Below the pieces are notes generated by a model. The model was not told where the DNA came from, ran no database searches, and saw only the letters and a list, made by a program, of their open reading frames with translations. From Zoogloea oleivorans (GTDB taxonomy: Bacteria; Pseudomonadota; Gammaproteobacteria; Burkholderiales; Rhodocyclaceae): 64,000 nt of DNA. A program made the position numbers and the translations under genes. Below are positions 9,126 through 21,800 of the stretch, in pieces. Location of the stretch: positions 26,055 to 90,054 of the forward strand of contig NZ_SDKK01000007.1 of the NCBI RefSeq assembly GCF_008107625.1. The letters are read 5' to 3'. Positions within the stretch are counted from its first letter, which is position 1; every line of letters starts with the position of its first letter.

Positions 9126-9815
9126 ATGATGAAACTGCGTCACACCCCCCTGAGCATCGCCGCCGGCCCGATCTGGCTTGAAGCCCTGCTCGCCCACTCG
9201 CCGGACGCCGCCGGACTGATCCTGATCGCCCAGAACTCCGTCGGCAACCACCGGAACTCCCGCGAGGCCCACTTCGCCAAACGCCTGCAGGAAGCCGGCT
9301 ATGCAACCCTGATTTTCGATCTGCTGACGCGCCACGAAGAAGCCCGCGATCCGGACACCCGCTACAACACGCCGCTCCTCGGCCAGCGCATCAGCGCGCT
9401 GTTTGAATGGCTGCGCCACCAGCCACCGCTGGTCCCGCTGCCGGTCGGACTGGTGGCCAGCAGCACCGGCAGTGCCGCAGCAATCCGGGCCATCGCAAAG
9501 GAACCGACAATGGTCAGTGCGCTGGTGTGTCGAGGCGGCCGCCCCGGCCTGGCCGGCATGTCGCCACTGCAACAGGTCGCCTGTCCGACCCGCATGATCG
9601 TCGGCGAAAAGGACGACGGCCTGACCCATGTCCGGCAAGCCTACGAGCAGCTCACCTGCCAGAAGGACTGGCGGGTCGTTGCGGGCACCGATGATCTGTT
9701 CCGCGAACCGGGCGCCCTCGACACGACAGCCACCCAGGCCGCCGAATGGTTTCAGCGTCATCTTGCCCACGTGCCGGTAACAGTCGGTACCGACGACAGC
9801 GCCTCAACCCGCTAG
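9126..9815 (+). CDS. alpha/beta hydrolase (dienelactone hydrolase-like)
   Basis: A 229-residue cytosolic alpha/beta hydrolase. The predicted nucleophile elbow reads ASSTG (about residues 110-114), where many relatives have GASTG. It is followed by the expected helix, an acidic residue near GEKDDG (about 160) and a C-terminal region lacking an obvious catalytic His in the usual DHLF context (it reads TDDLFREPG). The reduced catalytic consensus makes activity uncertain. ATG 9126 and ATG 9129 are adjacent possible starts. It follows amrS by 73 bases on the same strand. Confidence 0.75.
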   Translation: MMKLRHTPLSIAAGPIWLEALLAHSPDAAGLILIAQNSVGNHRNSREAHFAKRLQEAGYATLIFDLLTRHEEARDPDTRYNTPLLGQRISALFEWLRHQPPLVPLPVGLVASSTGSAAAIRAIAKEPTMVSALVCRGGRPGLAGMSPLQQVACPTRMIVGEKDDGLTHVRQAYEQLTCQKDWRVVAGTDDLFREPGALDTTATQAAEWFQRHLAHVPVTVGTDDSASTR

Positions 9816-10241
9816 GTTTTTTCGCATGGCCTGGTGAAGCAGGCCGGCTTCATCGTATGCGTCTCCTTCCGGCACGAAACCGAAACGCGCATAAAAGCCC
9901 AGAGCATTCGTCTGGGCGCTGAGCACCAGTTGAGCCATGCCCAAGCGTGTGGCCTCAAGGATCAGCGTCTCCAGCAGCGCCGTCCCCACGCCCCGACCAC
10001 GCCAATCAACAAGCACCGCCATTCGCCCGATATGGCCATCCGGCAGCAGGCGGCCAGTTCCTACCGGCACATCACCGGCCAGCGCCACCGCGTGACGCGA
10101 CAGCCCATCGAACTCATCCAGCTCCATCTCCGCAGGCACGCCCTGCTCATCCACGAAGACGCAGAAGCGGATCGGCGTGACCACACCCGCCAGTTCATCC
10201 CAGCTGCCCAGCCGGATGAGCACCCCGGACTCCCCGCTCAC
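9804..10241 (-). CDS. GNAT family N-acetyltransferase
   Basis: A 145-residue GNAT protein. The acetyl-CoA-binding motif A is IGRMAVLVDWRGRGVGTALL (about 77-96), followed by the C-terminal FYARFGFVPEGD typical of the fold. It resembles small ElaA/YjcF-like acyltransferases with an early FCVFVDEQGVPAEMELDEFD segment. GTG 10241 overlaps the preceding stop as GTGA; sequence further upstream is the L,D-transpeptidase in another frame. Substrate unknown. Third gene of the tadA-L,D-transpeptidase-GNAT operon. Confidence 0.88.
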   Translation of the reverse strand: MSGESGVLIRLGSWDELAGVVTPIRFCVFVDEQGVPAEMELDEFDGLSRHAVALAGDVPVGTGRLLPDGHIGRMAVLVDWRGRGVGTALLETLILEATRLGMAQLVLSAQTNALGFYARFGFVPEGDAYDEAGLLHQAMRKNLAG

Positions 10242-10717
10242 GCGCAGATCTCCACCGGCGTGCCGGCCGGCACCAGATCGAACAGCTCGGCCACATCCCG
10301 GTTGCGCATGCGAATGCAGCCAATCGACAGCGGCACGCCCATCGGCTCCGTATCCGGCGTGCCGTGAATATAGATATAGCGGCGCATGGAATCCACATTG
10401 CCGAGACGATTGCGGCCCGGCTCCATGCCCGACAGCCACAGGATGCGGGTCAGGATCCAGTCCCGCTCCGGCGCGGCGGCAGACAGTTCGGGCGTCCACA
10501 CCTCACCGGTCGGACGCCGGCCGCGGAAGGCCGCACCGAGCGGCTCCCCGGCGCCAATCCGGGCGCGAATGAGATGTTTGCCGCGCGGGGTGCGATAGCT
10601 CCCGGCCTCTTCACCTGGCCCGTTTTTAGCCGTGGAAACGCGGTAACGACGGATGCACGCACCGTCATCGGCGATCAGGGTCAGTATCTGGGACGGAATA
10701 TCGATACAAATCTGCAC
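10238..10717 (-). CDS. L,D-transpeptidase (YkuD domain)
   Basis: A 159-residue YkuD-domain protein. The catalytic region reads YIHGTPDTEPMG followed by SIGCIRM, with Cys and the upstream His in place. No signal peptide is evident with either start, which is unusual for an enzyme that acts on peptidoglycan; several small proteobacterial YkuD proteins share this. I prefer GTG 10717 because GGAGG sits about 9 bases upstream. GTG 10726 would overlap the tadA stop as GTGA but leaves too little space for that ribosome site. Confidence 0.85.
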   Translation of the reverse strand: MQICIDIPSQILTLIADDGACIRRYRVSTAKNGPGEEAGSYRTPRGKHLIRARIGAGEPLGAAFRGRRPTGEVWTPELSAAAPERDWILTRILWLSGMEPGRNRLGNVDSMRRYIYIHGTPDTEPMGVPLSIGCIRMRNRDVAELFDLVPAGTPVEICA

Positions 10718-10722
10718 AATTC

Positions 10723-14240
<3,518 letters not shown>

Positions 14241-14246
14241 GAAACG

Positions 14247-14744
14247 TCAGAGCAGAACCGGCCGGTCGGGCAGTTCGTTGGGATTGTCGGATCGGGCCGG
14301 AAAACGCACCGCAAGCAGTTGCCCCACCGCCCGTACGGCCTCGGCAGAACCTTCACCGAAGCGCCCGTCCCGGAAGGCCGCTTCCATCCGGCGGCAGATT
14401 TGCTCCCATTCTGCTTGCGGCACCTGCGCGGCAATCCCCCGGTCGGCAACGATTTCCACCTGCCGATCCAGCCACTGGACGTAGATCAGCACGCCGCTAT
14501 TCTCGGCCGTGTCCCATACGCGCAGCCGCGAAAAAACCTCCACGGCGCGCTCCCGGGCGCTCGTCCCACGGCGCAGTTCATCAAGATCAAGTCCGGCTTC
14601 TACGGCAAAGCGGATCTCGCCCCGGTGCAGGGTTTCCGATTCCTTCACGGCCTCTTCGATGGCCGTCATCACGGCAGGAGTAAATACCCGCCCGAGTACC
14701 CACGACGGCGTCACCAGATGACGAAACATGCGTCCGATCTGCAT
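14247..14744 (-). CDS. TPM domain protein (short form)
   Basis: A 165-residue TPM-fold protein. Features include an N-terminal VMTAIEEAVKESETLHRGEI, a central SRLRVWDTAENSGVLIYVQW and a long C-terminal helix region. No signal peptide is seen. ATG 14744 overlaps the stop of the upstream gene by one base (TGATG). It is the third gene of a lemA-TPM-TPM operon, a common arrangement in proteobacteria thought to act at the cell envelope. Function unknown. Confidence 0.85.
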   Translation of the reverse strand: MQIGRMFRHLVTPSWVLGRVFTPAVMTAIEEAVKESETLHRGEIRFAVEAGLDLDELRRGTSARERAVEVFSRLRVWDTAENSGVLIYVQWLDRQVEIVADRGIAAQVPQAEWEQICRRMEAAFRDGRFGEGSAEAVRAVGQLLAVRFPARSDNPNELPDRPVLL

Positions 14745-15610
14745 CACCAGCCTCCCGACGCGCCGCCGCCGCCAAAACCACCGCCGCCACCGGACCAGCC
14801 ACCGCCTCCACCGCCGCCCCGTCCGAAACCGCCGCCGCCCATCCACGGCCCACCGGTGTGGCGAGAACCACCACCGGAGCCCATGGCCAGCACGAAGATG
14901 AAGGCCGCCACACCACCGGCCACTCCCACCAGCAAGACGCTGGTCAGCAGCCAGGCCCCCACACCGACAATCCCTGAAACCATCGTCGCCCCAAGGAGTC
15001 GCCCAAAAATGGCGCGCAGCACGCTGCCCACCACGATGGTCACGATCATTCCCAGCACCAGGATTTCTTCCAGTCCGAAGTCACTGTCACCCGCAGGGCT
15101 GCGCACCGTCGGCGCCGGCAGGGCCTCGCCCGACACCCGCGCCGCAATCGCCGCCACGCCGGCCTCGATGCCGCCGGCAAAATCGCCCGCACGAAACGGC
15201 GGCGTTACCACATCAGCGATGATGCGCTTGGCGATGGCATCCGGAATCGCCCCTTCCAGCCCGCGGCCCACCTCGATGCGCATCCGCCGGTCGTCCCGGG
15301 CAATCAGGAACAACAGGCCGTCATCCACACCCTTGCGCCCCAGACGCCAGGCTTCGGCGGCGCGCAGGGCGTACTCCTCGATGGCTTCGGGCTGCGTGCT
15401 GGCGACAACCAGCACCGCCACCTGGGCGCCTTTCTCCGTTTCCAGCGCCACCAGCCGGTTTTCGAGGGCCAGCTTGCGCGACTCCGGCAACAGACCGAGG
15501 GTATCGGTCACATGCGCCGACAGCGCAGGAATGGGCGGCAGATCGTCGGCATGGACGAAACCGGCCAGGCCGATCAGCAGCCAGAGAAAACGCAGGAGCG
15601 CGCGGCCCAC
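14744..15610 (-). CDS. TPM domain protein with glycine-rich tail (YgcG-like)
   Basis: A 288-residue exported protein. A signal peptide (MGRALLRFLWLLIGLAGFVHA) is followed by a TPM domain (about 25-150) with VTDTLGLLPESRKLALENRL and GVDDGLLFLIARDDRRMRIE. One or two transmembrane helices lie at about 180-245. The C-terminus from about 245 is almost entirely glycine with Phe and Trp, ending in GGGASGGW. It sits between lemA and a second TPM gene; the products may form an envelope complex, but the role is not established. Confidence 0.88.
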   Translation of the reverse strand: MGRALLRFLWLLIGLAGFVHADDLPPIPALSAHVTDTLGLLPESRKLALENRLVALETEKGAQVAVLVVASTQPEAIEEYALRAAEAWRLGRKGVDDGLLFLIARDDRRMRIEVGRGLEGAIPDAIAKRIIADVVTPPFRAGDFAGGIEAGVAAIAARVSGEALPAPTVRSPAGDSDFGLEEILVLGMIVTIVVGSVLRAIFGRLLGATMVSGIVGVGAWLLTSVLLVGVAGGVAAFIFVLAMGSGGGSRHTGGPWMGGGGFGRGGGGGGGWSGGGGGFGGGGASGGW

Positions 15611-15631
15611 GGTGAGGCGTCCGTGTCCGGC

Positions 15632-16252
15632 TTACTGGGCCGCCGGCTTGGCAGGCGCGGCGGGCGAGCCGAAGTTCACCTTCGGCGGCTCGCTGATGGC
15701 CTGCTCGTTCTCAACCGTGAAGTTGGCCTTGGGCTTGGCGCCAATCACCATCGCGGTGAGGTTGTTCGGGAAGGTGCGCACCGACACGTTGTATTCCTGC
15801 ACCGTCTTGATGTAGCGGTTGCGGGCCACGGTAATGCGGTTTTCGGTGCCTTCGAGCTGGGCCTGCAGGTCACGGAAATTGGCGTCGGCCTTGAGGTTGG
15901 GGTAATTCTCGGACACCACCAGCAGGCGCGACAGGGCACCGGAGAGTTCGCCCTGGGCCTTCTGGAACTTGGCCATGGCTTCGGGATCATTCACCAACTC
16001 CGGCGTCACCTTCATGCCGGCCACGCTGGCACGGGCCTCGGTCACGCGGATCAGCACTTCCTTTTCATGGGAAGCGTAGCCCTGCACCACCTGGACCAGA
16101 TTGGGGATCAGGTCGGCCCGGCGCTTGTACTGGTTAAGCACTTCGGACCACGACGCATTGACCTGTTCATCGTTGATCTGGATCTGGTTATAGCCGCAAC
16201 CGGAGAGCAGCAGCGCCGACAGGATCAGGGACAGGAAGAGCTTGATACGCAT
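15632..16252 (-). CDS. lemA: LemA family lipoprotein
   Basis: A 206-residue helical protein. A lipoprotein signal with lipobox LSGC (Cys about 19) precedes the typical LemA sequence: NASWSEVLNQYKRRADLIPN, then LLVVSENYPNLKADANFRDL and YIKTVQEYNVSVRTFPNN. I start at ATG 16252 because it gives the lipoprotein signal directly. First gene of the lemA-TPM-TPM operon. LemA proteins are membrane-anchored coiled bundles of unknown role. Confidence 0.93.
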   Translation of the reverse strand: MRIKLFLSLILSALLLSGCGYNQIQINDEQVNASWSEVLNQYKRRADLIPNLVQVVQGYASHEKEVLIRVTEARASVAGMKVTPELVNDPEAMAKFQKAQGELSGALSRLLVVSENYPNLKADANFRDLQAQLEGTENRITVARNRYIKTVQEYNVSVRTFPNNLTAMVIGAKPKANFTVENEQAISEPPKVNFGSPAAPAKPAAQ

Positions 16253-16388
16253 GGGAAAGTCCTCGAAAAAGAAGATGGAGCCGGGCAACGGGACACGCTG
16301 TCGCCACGATATACAACGACTCATTCTGGCGGCAAGCGGTGTCGTGCGCAGTGACAATCAGCCTCCGCCATGAAATCTTGCAATGTGC

Positions 16389-17237
16389 CTATGCGCCTTC
16401 GCGCAAACGCCGCATGGTGCTGCGGGCAAAACACAGGTCTTCCCAGGCTTTGGCCTTGTCGGCCATATTGCGCAGCAAATAAGCCGGATGATAAGTCACC
16501 ACCACCGGAATCGAGGCGTGGGAGAACAGCTTGCCCCGCACCGCACCGATCTTGATTTCCTGATTGAGCAGGGCCTGGGCGGCCGGGCGGCCGAGGGCCA
16601 CGATCAGACGTGGCTTGATCAGCGCAATCTGGCGGCTGAGGTAGGGGAAGCAGGCCGCCAGTTCGGCAGCTTCGGGGGTGCGGTTGTTGGGCGGCCGGCA
16701 TTTAACCGCGTTGGCGATGTACACGTCCTCACCACGTTTCAGGTCGATGGTGCCGAGCATGTTGTCGAGCAGACGCCCGGCCTGACCGACAAAGGGCTCG
16801 CCCCGCTCATCCTCCTCGGCCCCCGGCCCTTCACCCACAAACAGCCAGTCGGCCTGACGGTCGCCCACGCCGGGCACCGCCTGCTTGCGCCGCTTGCACA
16901 GGCCGCAGGCGTCGCAGGCGCGAATGCGCGCTTCCAGTTCATCCCAGCCCAGGCCGGCCAGATCGGTGGCGAACTCGCGACGCGGGGCGACGGCCTCGAC
17001 CACGGGAGCCAGCGGCGCCAGAGCCTCGCGCAAGGTGGCGCGCACCTCAACCGGCCTGGCCAAGGCAGGCGAAGGCGCAACAGGCGCAGCCGCAAGCGGC
17101 ACGCTAACCACCGGTGATTCGGGCAACACCTGCGCAGGCGCGTCGACGGCGACGTCTTCCACGCCGCGCAGGCGCCACAGGGGCGCCAGCCCCATCTCGC
17201 GCAGGATACCCCTGGTGCGCAAGCTCACAGGGGCCAC
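16389..17237 (-). CDS. Uracil-DNA glycosylase, family 4 (Fe-S)
   Basis: A 282-residue DNA repair enzyme that removes uracil from DNA. It has the family-4 motifs GEGPGAEEDERGEPFVGQAG (about 134-153) and HPAYLLR (about 252). Four cysteines are placed to bind a 4Fe-4S cluster: CDACGLC (C-x2-C pair about 110), then CRPPNNR and AACFPYLSRQ. The first 90 residues are a Pro/Ala-rich linker of the kind seen in fusions with SPO1-like polymerase domains, but no second domain is present. The start overlaps rimI by 13 bases; an internal ATG about 14 codons later is an alternative. Confidence 0.93.
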   Translation of the reverse strand: MAPVSLRTRGILREMGLAPLWRLRGVEDVAVDAPAQVLPESPVVSVPLAAAPVAPSPALARPVEVRATLREALAPLAPVVEAVAPRREFATDLAGLGWDELEARIRACDACGLCKRRKQAVPGVGDRQADWLFVGEGPGAEEDERGEPFVGQAGRLLDNMLGTIDLKRGEDVYIANAVKCRPPNNRTPEAAELAACFPYLSRQIALIKPRLIVALGRPAAQALLNQEIKIGAVRGKLFSHASIPVVVTYHPAYLLRNMADKAKAWEDLCFARSTMRRLREGA

Positions 17238-17689
17238 CTCATCACCAGCGCATCCTCGCGCCCGTCGGCGGCCGGGTAATAGCCCTTGCGGCGACCGATG
17301 GTTTCAAAACCGGCCCGCTGGTACAAGGCCAGCGCCGGCATGTTGGAGGGGCGCACTTCAAGAAACATCTGGCGTGCGCCGGCTGCCTTGGCCACCACCG
17401 CCAAATGATCGAGCAGACGGCGCCCCAGCCCACGCCCCTGATGTGCCAGCACCACGCTGATGTTGAGGATATGCACCTCGTCGAGAACCATCATCAGCAC
17501 CGCGTAACCCACGCGCTCGGTGCCGTCGAACATGGTCCAGCAGCCGTAGCCAGCACTCATGGAATCGGCGAAATTCACAGCCGCCCACGGAAACGGATAA
17601 AGCTGCCTGTCCTGCCCGGCGATCCATTCGAGGTCGTCCTCCTGCATCGGCACAAAAGCCAGCGCCGCATCCAGCCCCGTCGTGCTCAC
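17225..17689 (-). CDS. rimI: Ribosomal protein bS18-alanine N-acetyltransferase
   Basis: A 154-residue GNAT enzyme. Motif A reads VVLAHQGRGLGRRLLDHLA (about 79-97), preceded by DEVHILNISV and followed by LEVRPSNMPALALYQRAGFE, which are typical of RimI. It acetylates the N-terminal alanine of ribosomal protein S18. It starts within the tsaB stop (ATGA overlap), and tsaB-rimI is a classic pairing, which strengthens the call. Confidence 0.95.
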   Translation of the reverse strand: MSTTGLDAALAFVPMQEDDLEWIAGQDRQLYPFPWAAVNFADSMSAGYGCWTMFDGTERVGYAVLMMVLDEVHILNISVVLAHQGRGLGRRLLDHLAVVAKAAGARQMFLEVRPSNMPALALYQRAGFETIGRRKGYYPAADGREDALVMRWPL

Positions 17690-18378
17690 GCCTTGCCTCC
17701 ACGGGCGAGGCGCTCGGCGGTGGTCAGGGCGACCTTGTCACGCACGTAAAGCGGGGCAGCCAGTGCCGCATCAATCACTTCGCCACGCCGGAAACGCCCG
17801 GCGGCGAGACGGGCCACGCTGGACGCCAGGGGAATCGGGGATTCGTCAAACCCCGCCAGGCGGGGACCAAGACCGGCCACGAGGGCCTCCCGGTAAGCCC
17901 GGAACGCCGAGCCGAAGCCAAACCATTCACCTTCGGGCGGCAGGCGCACATCGGCCGGCACGGCGCAGGCTGGCGGCGCGTATTCGCGCAGGCTGCCGTC
18001 CTGGCGTTGATAGGCAGCGAAATAGACTTCCGACATGCGTGCATCGGCCGCCACGAAAACGAAATCGCGGTCGCACTGGCTGGCCAGGGCTTCCAGCGTA
18101 CCGACGGGAATCACCGGTTTGCCGATCCCCATCGCCAGGCCCTGGGCCACGCCGCAGGCCAGCCGCAGGCCGGTGAAGGCACCCGGACCGGCGCCAAAGG
18201 CGATCGCATCCACATCGTGGAGGCCGACGCCAGCCTCGCGCAGGAGCGCCAGCACTTCGGGGAGAATGGTTTCCGAGTGACCGGGCCGACCGGCGACCTG
18301 GCGTTCAACAAGGCGATCGCCGTCCAGCAGCGCGACCGAACCGAATTCGGTGGAGGTTTCGAGAGCAAGAATCTTCAT
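17686..18378 (-). CDS. tsaB: tRNA threonylcarbamoyladenosine biosynthesis protein TsaB
   Basis: A 230-residue ASKHA-fold protein. It starts with ILALETSTEFGSVALLDGD and has GAGPGAFTGLRLACGVAQGL (about 66-85), the family hallmark. TsaB scaffolds TsaD and TsaE in making the t6A modification of ANN-decoding tRNAs. First gene of the tsaB-rimI-udg operon. Confidence 0.96.
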   Translation of the reverse strand: MKILALETSTEFGSVALLDGDRLVERQVAGRPGHSETILPEVLALLREAGVGLHDVDAIAFGAGPGAFTGLRLACGVAQGLAMGIGKPVIPVGTLEALASQCDRDFVFVAADARMSEVYFAAYQRQDGSLREYAPPACAVPADVRLPPEGEWFGFGSAFRAYREALVAGLGPRLAGFDESPIPLASSVARLAAGRFRRGEVIDAALAAPLYVRDKVALTTAERLARGGKA

Positions 18379-18434
18379 AGCGCGCGCATTCTACCGCCTC
18401 CGGCCCCCAAGGGCGGAGCGGGCGCACGTGCCCA

Positions 18435-18761
18435 TCACTCGGGACGACGGGGATGACTGCCGTAAACGTCGCGACCGGCCTCATGTACATCGCGTCGCAA
18501 CTGACGACGTTCCTCGGGGGACCAGCGCCGTGGATTACGGCTGTCATCGGCCTCCTGACGGCGCAGGGGCTCGGCAGCGAAAGCCGGCATTTCCCGCGCC
18601 TGACGATCCTGCGGTGCCGCATACTGCCGCAGGAAGGGGCCCAGTCGTTCGCCCCCCTCCGCATGTGCAGCGCTCGCCGCCAAAGGCCATGCCAGCAGCA
18701 ACCCGACCACCAGGCCGAGACCGCGAATAAACCTGTCCTGCAAGAATGTCTCACTGCACAT
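18435..18761 (-). CDS. Small exported basic protein, function unknown
   Basis: A 108-residue protein with a probable signal peptide (GLGLVVGLLLAWPLAASAAHA). A highly charged region follows and ends with RRWSPEERRQLRRDVHEAGR. The WSPEERxxLRRDxxEAG pattern recurs in small periplasmic proteins of betaproteobacteria, but I cannot give a function. ATG 18761 is chosen because it places the signal peptide near the N-terminus. It is transcribed away from ompR. Confidence 0.65.
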   Translation of the reverse strand: MCSETFLQDRFIRGLGLVVGLLLAWPLAASAAHAEGGERLGPFLRQYAAPQDRQAREMPAFAAEPLRRQEADDSRNPRRWSPEERRQLRRDVHEAGRDVYGSHPRRPE

Positions 18762-18954
18762 GGCGCTTATCCTAACCCGACCGCGAGTTTTCCGGCACAT
18801 CCCGGCACGGCACGATTTGATTCTGGCAGGCTGTTCCGACAATAACGTTTCGCTTTGTAAGGGGATGTTAGACCCCTCCCCCGACTTACTTTTGCTTACC
18901 CACCACCTGTTGCCCCGCTAGCCCGTTTGCAGGGGAGCAGCTAGGATTCGCCCC

Positions 18955-19680
18955 ATGGAAAAAGAAAGTTATCGCGTCCTCGTCGTTGACGACGACCTCC
19001 GCCTGCGGGATCTCCTGAAGCGCTACCTCAGCGAACAAGGTTTCAACGTAAAGACCGTCAGCGACGCCCCCCAGATGGATCGGGCCCTGCTGCGCGAACA
19101 TTTCGACCTGATGGTGCTCGACCTGATGCTCCCCGGCGAGGATGGCCTGTCCATCTGCCGGCGCCTGCGCGGCACCAACAACCTGATTCCCATCGTGATG
19201 CTCACCGCCAAAGGTGACGATGTAGACCGTATTGTCGGCCTCGAGATGGGTGCCGACGATTACCTGCCCAAACCTTTCAACCCGCGCGAACTGGTCGCCC
19301 GGATTCACGCCGTGATGCGCCGCCAGCCGCAGACGCCGCCGGGCGCACCGGCCAGCGACGACGAGGAAGTCAGCTTCGGCCAGATTGTCGTCCAGCTCGG
19401 CACCCGCATCCTGGTCAGGAGCGGTGAGGAAACCGTGCTCACCACCGGCGAATTTGCGCTGCTCAAGGTGCTGCTGCAGCACCCGCGCCAGCCGCTTTCC
19501 CGCGACCGCCTGATGGAACTGGCCCGGGGCCGCGAATACGACGTCTTCGACCGCTCCATCGACGTGCAGATTTCCCGTCTGCGCAAACTCATCGAAGAAG
19601 ACCCGGGCAAGCCCCGCTACATCCAGACCGTGTGGGGCTTCGGCTACGTCTTCGTGCCGGACGGAAACAAGCACGCCTGA
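18955..19680 (+). CDS. ompR: OmpR-family response regulator
   Basis: A 241-residue response regulator. The receiver domain (about 6-120) has the acidic pocket VVDDD, phosphoacceptor in LMVLDLMLPGEDG (Asp about 56), Thr in MLTAKG and Lys in PKPFNP. The C-terminal winged helix (about 140-235) has ILVRSGEETVLTTGEFALL and IQTVWGFGYVF. The overall match is to OmpR itself. It is followed after 12 bases by its kinase. Confidence 0.93.
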   Translation: MEKESYRVLVVDDDLRLRDLLKRYLSEQGFNVKTVSDAPQMDRALLREHFDLMVLDLMLPGEDGLSICRRLRGTNNLIPIVMLTAKGDDVDRIVGLEMGADDYLPKPFNPRELVARIHAVMRRQPQTPPGAPASDDEEVSFGQIVVQLGTRILVRSGEETVLTTGEFALLKVLLQHPRQPLSRDRLMELARGREYDVFDRSIDVQISRLRKLIEEDPGKPRYIQTVWGFGYVFVPDGNKHA

Positions 19681-19692
19681 CAGGCCTGCCCC

Positions 19693-21045
19693 ATGGCGCT
19701 GCCCAATTATCACTCCCTCCTTGTCCGGGCTCCACGCACGCTGCTGTGGCGGATCTTCCTGGTGGTGACTGTTCTCATGCTCGCCTCGGTGGCAGCATGG
19801 TCGGCCATTTTCAGTCACTTCGATCAGGCCGGCCGGGCGCGACAGACCGCCCAGACAGTCGTCAGCATCATCAACCTGACGCGCACCGCGCTGCTCAATG
19901 CCGATCCGGCACTGCGCAAGGATCTGCTCCTTGATCTTGCCACCCTCGAAGGCATCCGCATCTATCCGGCCGAAGCCCAGGACAAGCTCCTGCCCCTCGA
20001 CAACACCGCCGTACTGCGCATGGTGACTGAGGATGTACGCCGCCAGCTTGGCGCGGACACCCGTTTCGCCTCATCGTGGGAAGGGTTGAACGGCTTCTGG
20101 ATCAGTTTCCGACTGGAAGGCGAGACGCCGGCAGAAAACACCGACTTCTGGGTCATGCTTCCCATCGAGCGGGTCCTGCGCCCCCATGCACTTGAATGGA
20201 TGGGATGGGGCGCGGCAGCCCTGTGCCTGGCCATGCTCGGCACCTACATGATCGTGTCGCGCCTCAACCGGCCGCTCAAGGATCTCGCCCAGGCCGCCCG
20301 CACTGTCGGACGCGGCGAGGTGCCACCGCGCCTGAGCGAAAGCGGCCCGACCGAACTGGCCGATCTGGCTCACGCCTTCAACCAGATGTCCCACGACCTG
20401 CAGCAACTCGACGCCGACCGGGCCCTGATCCTGGCCGGCGTCTCCCACGACCTGCGTACCCCGCTGGCCCGTTTGCGCTTGGGTATTGAAATGTGCGGCG
20501 CCGATCCGGTCGAAGTGGACGCGATGGTCTCCGACATCGAAGACATGGACCGGATCATTGGCCAGTTCCTGGAATTCTCGAAAGAGGATGGCGGCGAGCA
20601 GCTCACCGCGCTCGATCTGGCCGAATTGGCCGAAGAGCTTTCGACCATCTACGCGCGCCGGGGCGTCACGCTGAACGTGAAAGCAACCGGACCAACCTTC
20701 GCGCTAGCGCGACCGAATGCCCTGCGCCGGGCCGTCACCAACCTGATCGAAAATGCCCTGCACTATGCTGGCGGCGCCCCCGAACTGGAAATCGGCATGG
20801 ATGGCAAACGCCCGGTCATCGAAGTGCTCGACCGGGGACCAGGCATTCCGGAGACCGAAACCGAGCGGGTCAAACGGCCCTTTACCCGTCTTGAATCGGC
20901 CCGCAGCAACACCAAGGGCTCAGGGCTCGGTCTGGCCATCGTTGACCGAATCGTGCGCGGACAGCATGGAGAGTTTCGCCTGCTGCCCAGAGAAGACGGA
21001 GGGCTGCGGGCCTGCATCCTGCTTAGAGCCGCACCAAAGACCTGA
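19693..21045 (+). CDS. envZ: EnvZ-like sensor histidine kinase
   Basis: A 450-residue kinase. A first transmembrane helix lies at about 18-38 and a periplasmic domain at about 40-160. A second helix follows (GWGAAALCLAMLGTYMIV, about 172-189), then a HAMP segment. The phosphoacceptor is in GVSHDLRTPLARLRLGIEM (His about 252), and the ATP-binding domain has NLIENALHYAG and GSGLGLAIVDRIV. Pairing with ompR immediately upstream supports the EnvZ call; the stimulus is unknown. Confidence 0.9.
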   Translation: MALPNYHSLLVRAPRTLLWRIFLVVTVLMLASVAAWSAIFSHFDQAGRARQTAQTVVSIINLTRTALLNADPALRKDLLLDLATLEGIRIYPAEAQDKLLPLDNTAVLRMVTEDVRRQLGADTRFASSWEGLNGFWISFRLEGETPAENTDFWVMLPIERVLRPHALEWMGWGAAALCLAMLGTYMIVSRLNRPLKDLAQAARTVGRGEVPPRLSESGPTELADLAHAFNQMSHDLQQLDADRALILAGVSHDLRTPLARLRLGIEMCGADPVEVDAMVSDIEDMDRIIGQFLEFSKEDGGEQLTALDLAELAEELSTIYARRGVTLNVKATGPTFALARPNALRRAVTNLIENALHYAGGAPELEIGMDGKRPVIEVLDRGPGIPETETERVKRPFTRLESARSNTKGSGLGLAIVDRIVRGQHGEFRLLPREDGGLRACILLRAAPKT

Positions 21046-21089
21046 GTTGAAGCTAGAATCGACCCTATTCCCTTCAAGGCAGCACTTCC

Positions 21090-21800
21090 ATGATTCTCTT
21101 CCATCAGTTCTTCGACCCCACCAGTTGCACCCTCAGCTACCTGCTCGCTGACCCGGTCACCGGCGATGCGGTCATCATCGACTCGGTCAAGGAGCATGTG
21201 GGTGCCTACATTACCTTTTTGCAGGAGCAGGAGTTGCAGCTGGCCTGGATACTGGAAACCCATGTCCATGCCGATCACATCACGGGCTCGGCCGGCCTCC
21301 GCGAATTCACCGGCGCGCGCAGCGCGATCGGGACCGGTGGTGGCGTAGGCTGCGCAGATCGCCTGCTCAACGACGGCGACACCCTGGTCTTCGGCAATCA
21401 GGTCATCCGGGTGATTCCGACCCCCGGACACACCCCAGGCTGTGTCACCTATCATTGGCGCGACCGCCTGTTCACCGGCGACGCTCTGATGATCGGCGGC
21501 TGTGGTCGTACCGATTTTCAGGGCGGTGACGCCGGCACGCTGTATGACAGCATCCACGATCGCCTGTTTACCCTGGCCGACGAGACCCTCGTCTATCCGG
21601 GCCACGATTACCGGGGCGCCCGCGTGTCCTGTATCGGCCAGGAAAAAGAGAGCAATCCGCGTCTCGCCGGTCGTAGTCGCCAGGAGTTTATCGAACTGAT
21701 GGCCAACCTCGACCTGCCACGCCCGAACATGATGGACGAGGCCCTGCCTGCCAACCTGCGCTGCGGCCGCATTAGCGCCATGGATGTCCACAGTGCCTGA
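21090..21800 (+). CDS. MBL-fold hydrolase, ETHE1/persulfide dioxygenase-like
   Basis: A 236-residue metallo-beta-lactamase-fold protein. The metal motif THVHADHITG (about 56-65), then TPGHTPGC, FTGDALMIGGCGRTDFQGGD and VYPGHDYRG, follow the ETHE1/Blh persulfide dioxygenase pattern, in which glutathione persulfide is oxidised to sulfite. Only the iron-ligand set is visible; glutathione-binding residues were not checked. It overlaps the next gene (truncated haemoglobin) by 17 bases if that gene starts at 21784. Confidence 0.88.
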   Translation: MILFHQFFDPTSCTLSYLLADPVTGDAVIIDSVKEHVGAYITFLQEQELQLAWILETHVHADHITGSAGLREFTGARSAIGTGGGVGCADRLLNDGDTLVFGNQVIRVIPTPGHTPGCVTYHWRDRLFTGDALMIGGCGRTDFQGGDAGTLYDSIHDRLFTLADETLVYPGHDYRGARVSCIGQEKESNPRLAGRSRQEFIELMANLDLPRPNMMDEALPANLRCGRISAMDVHSA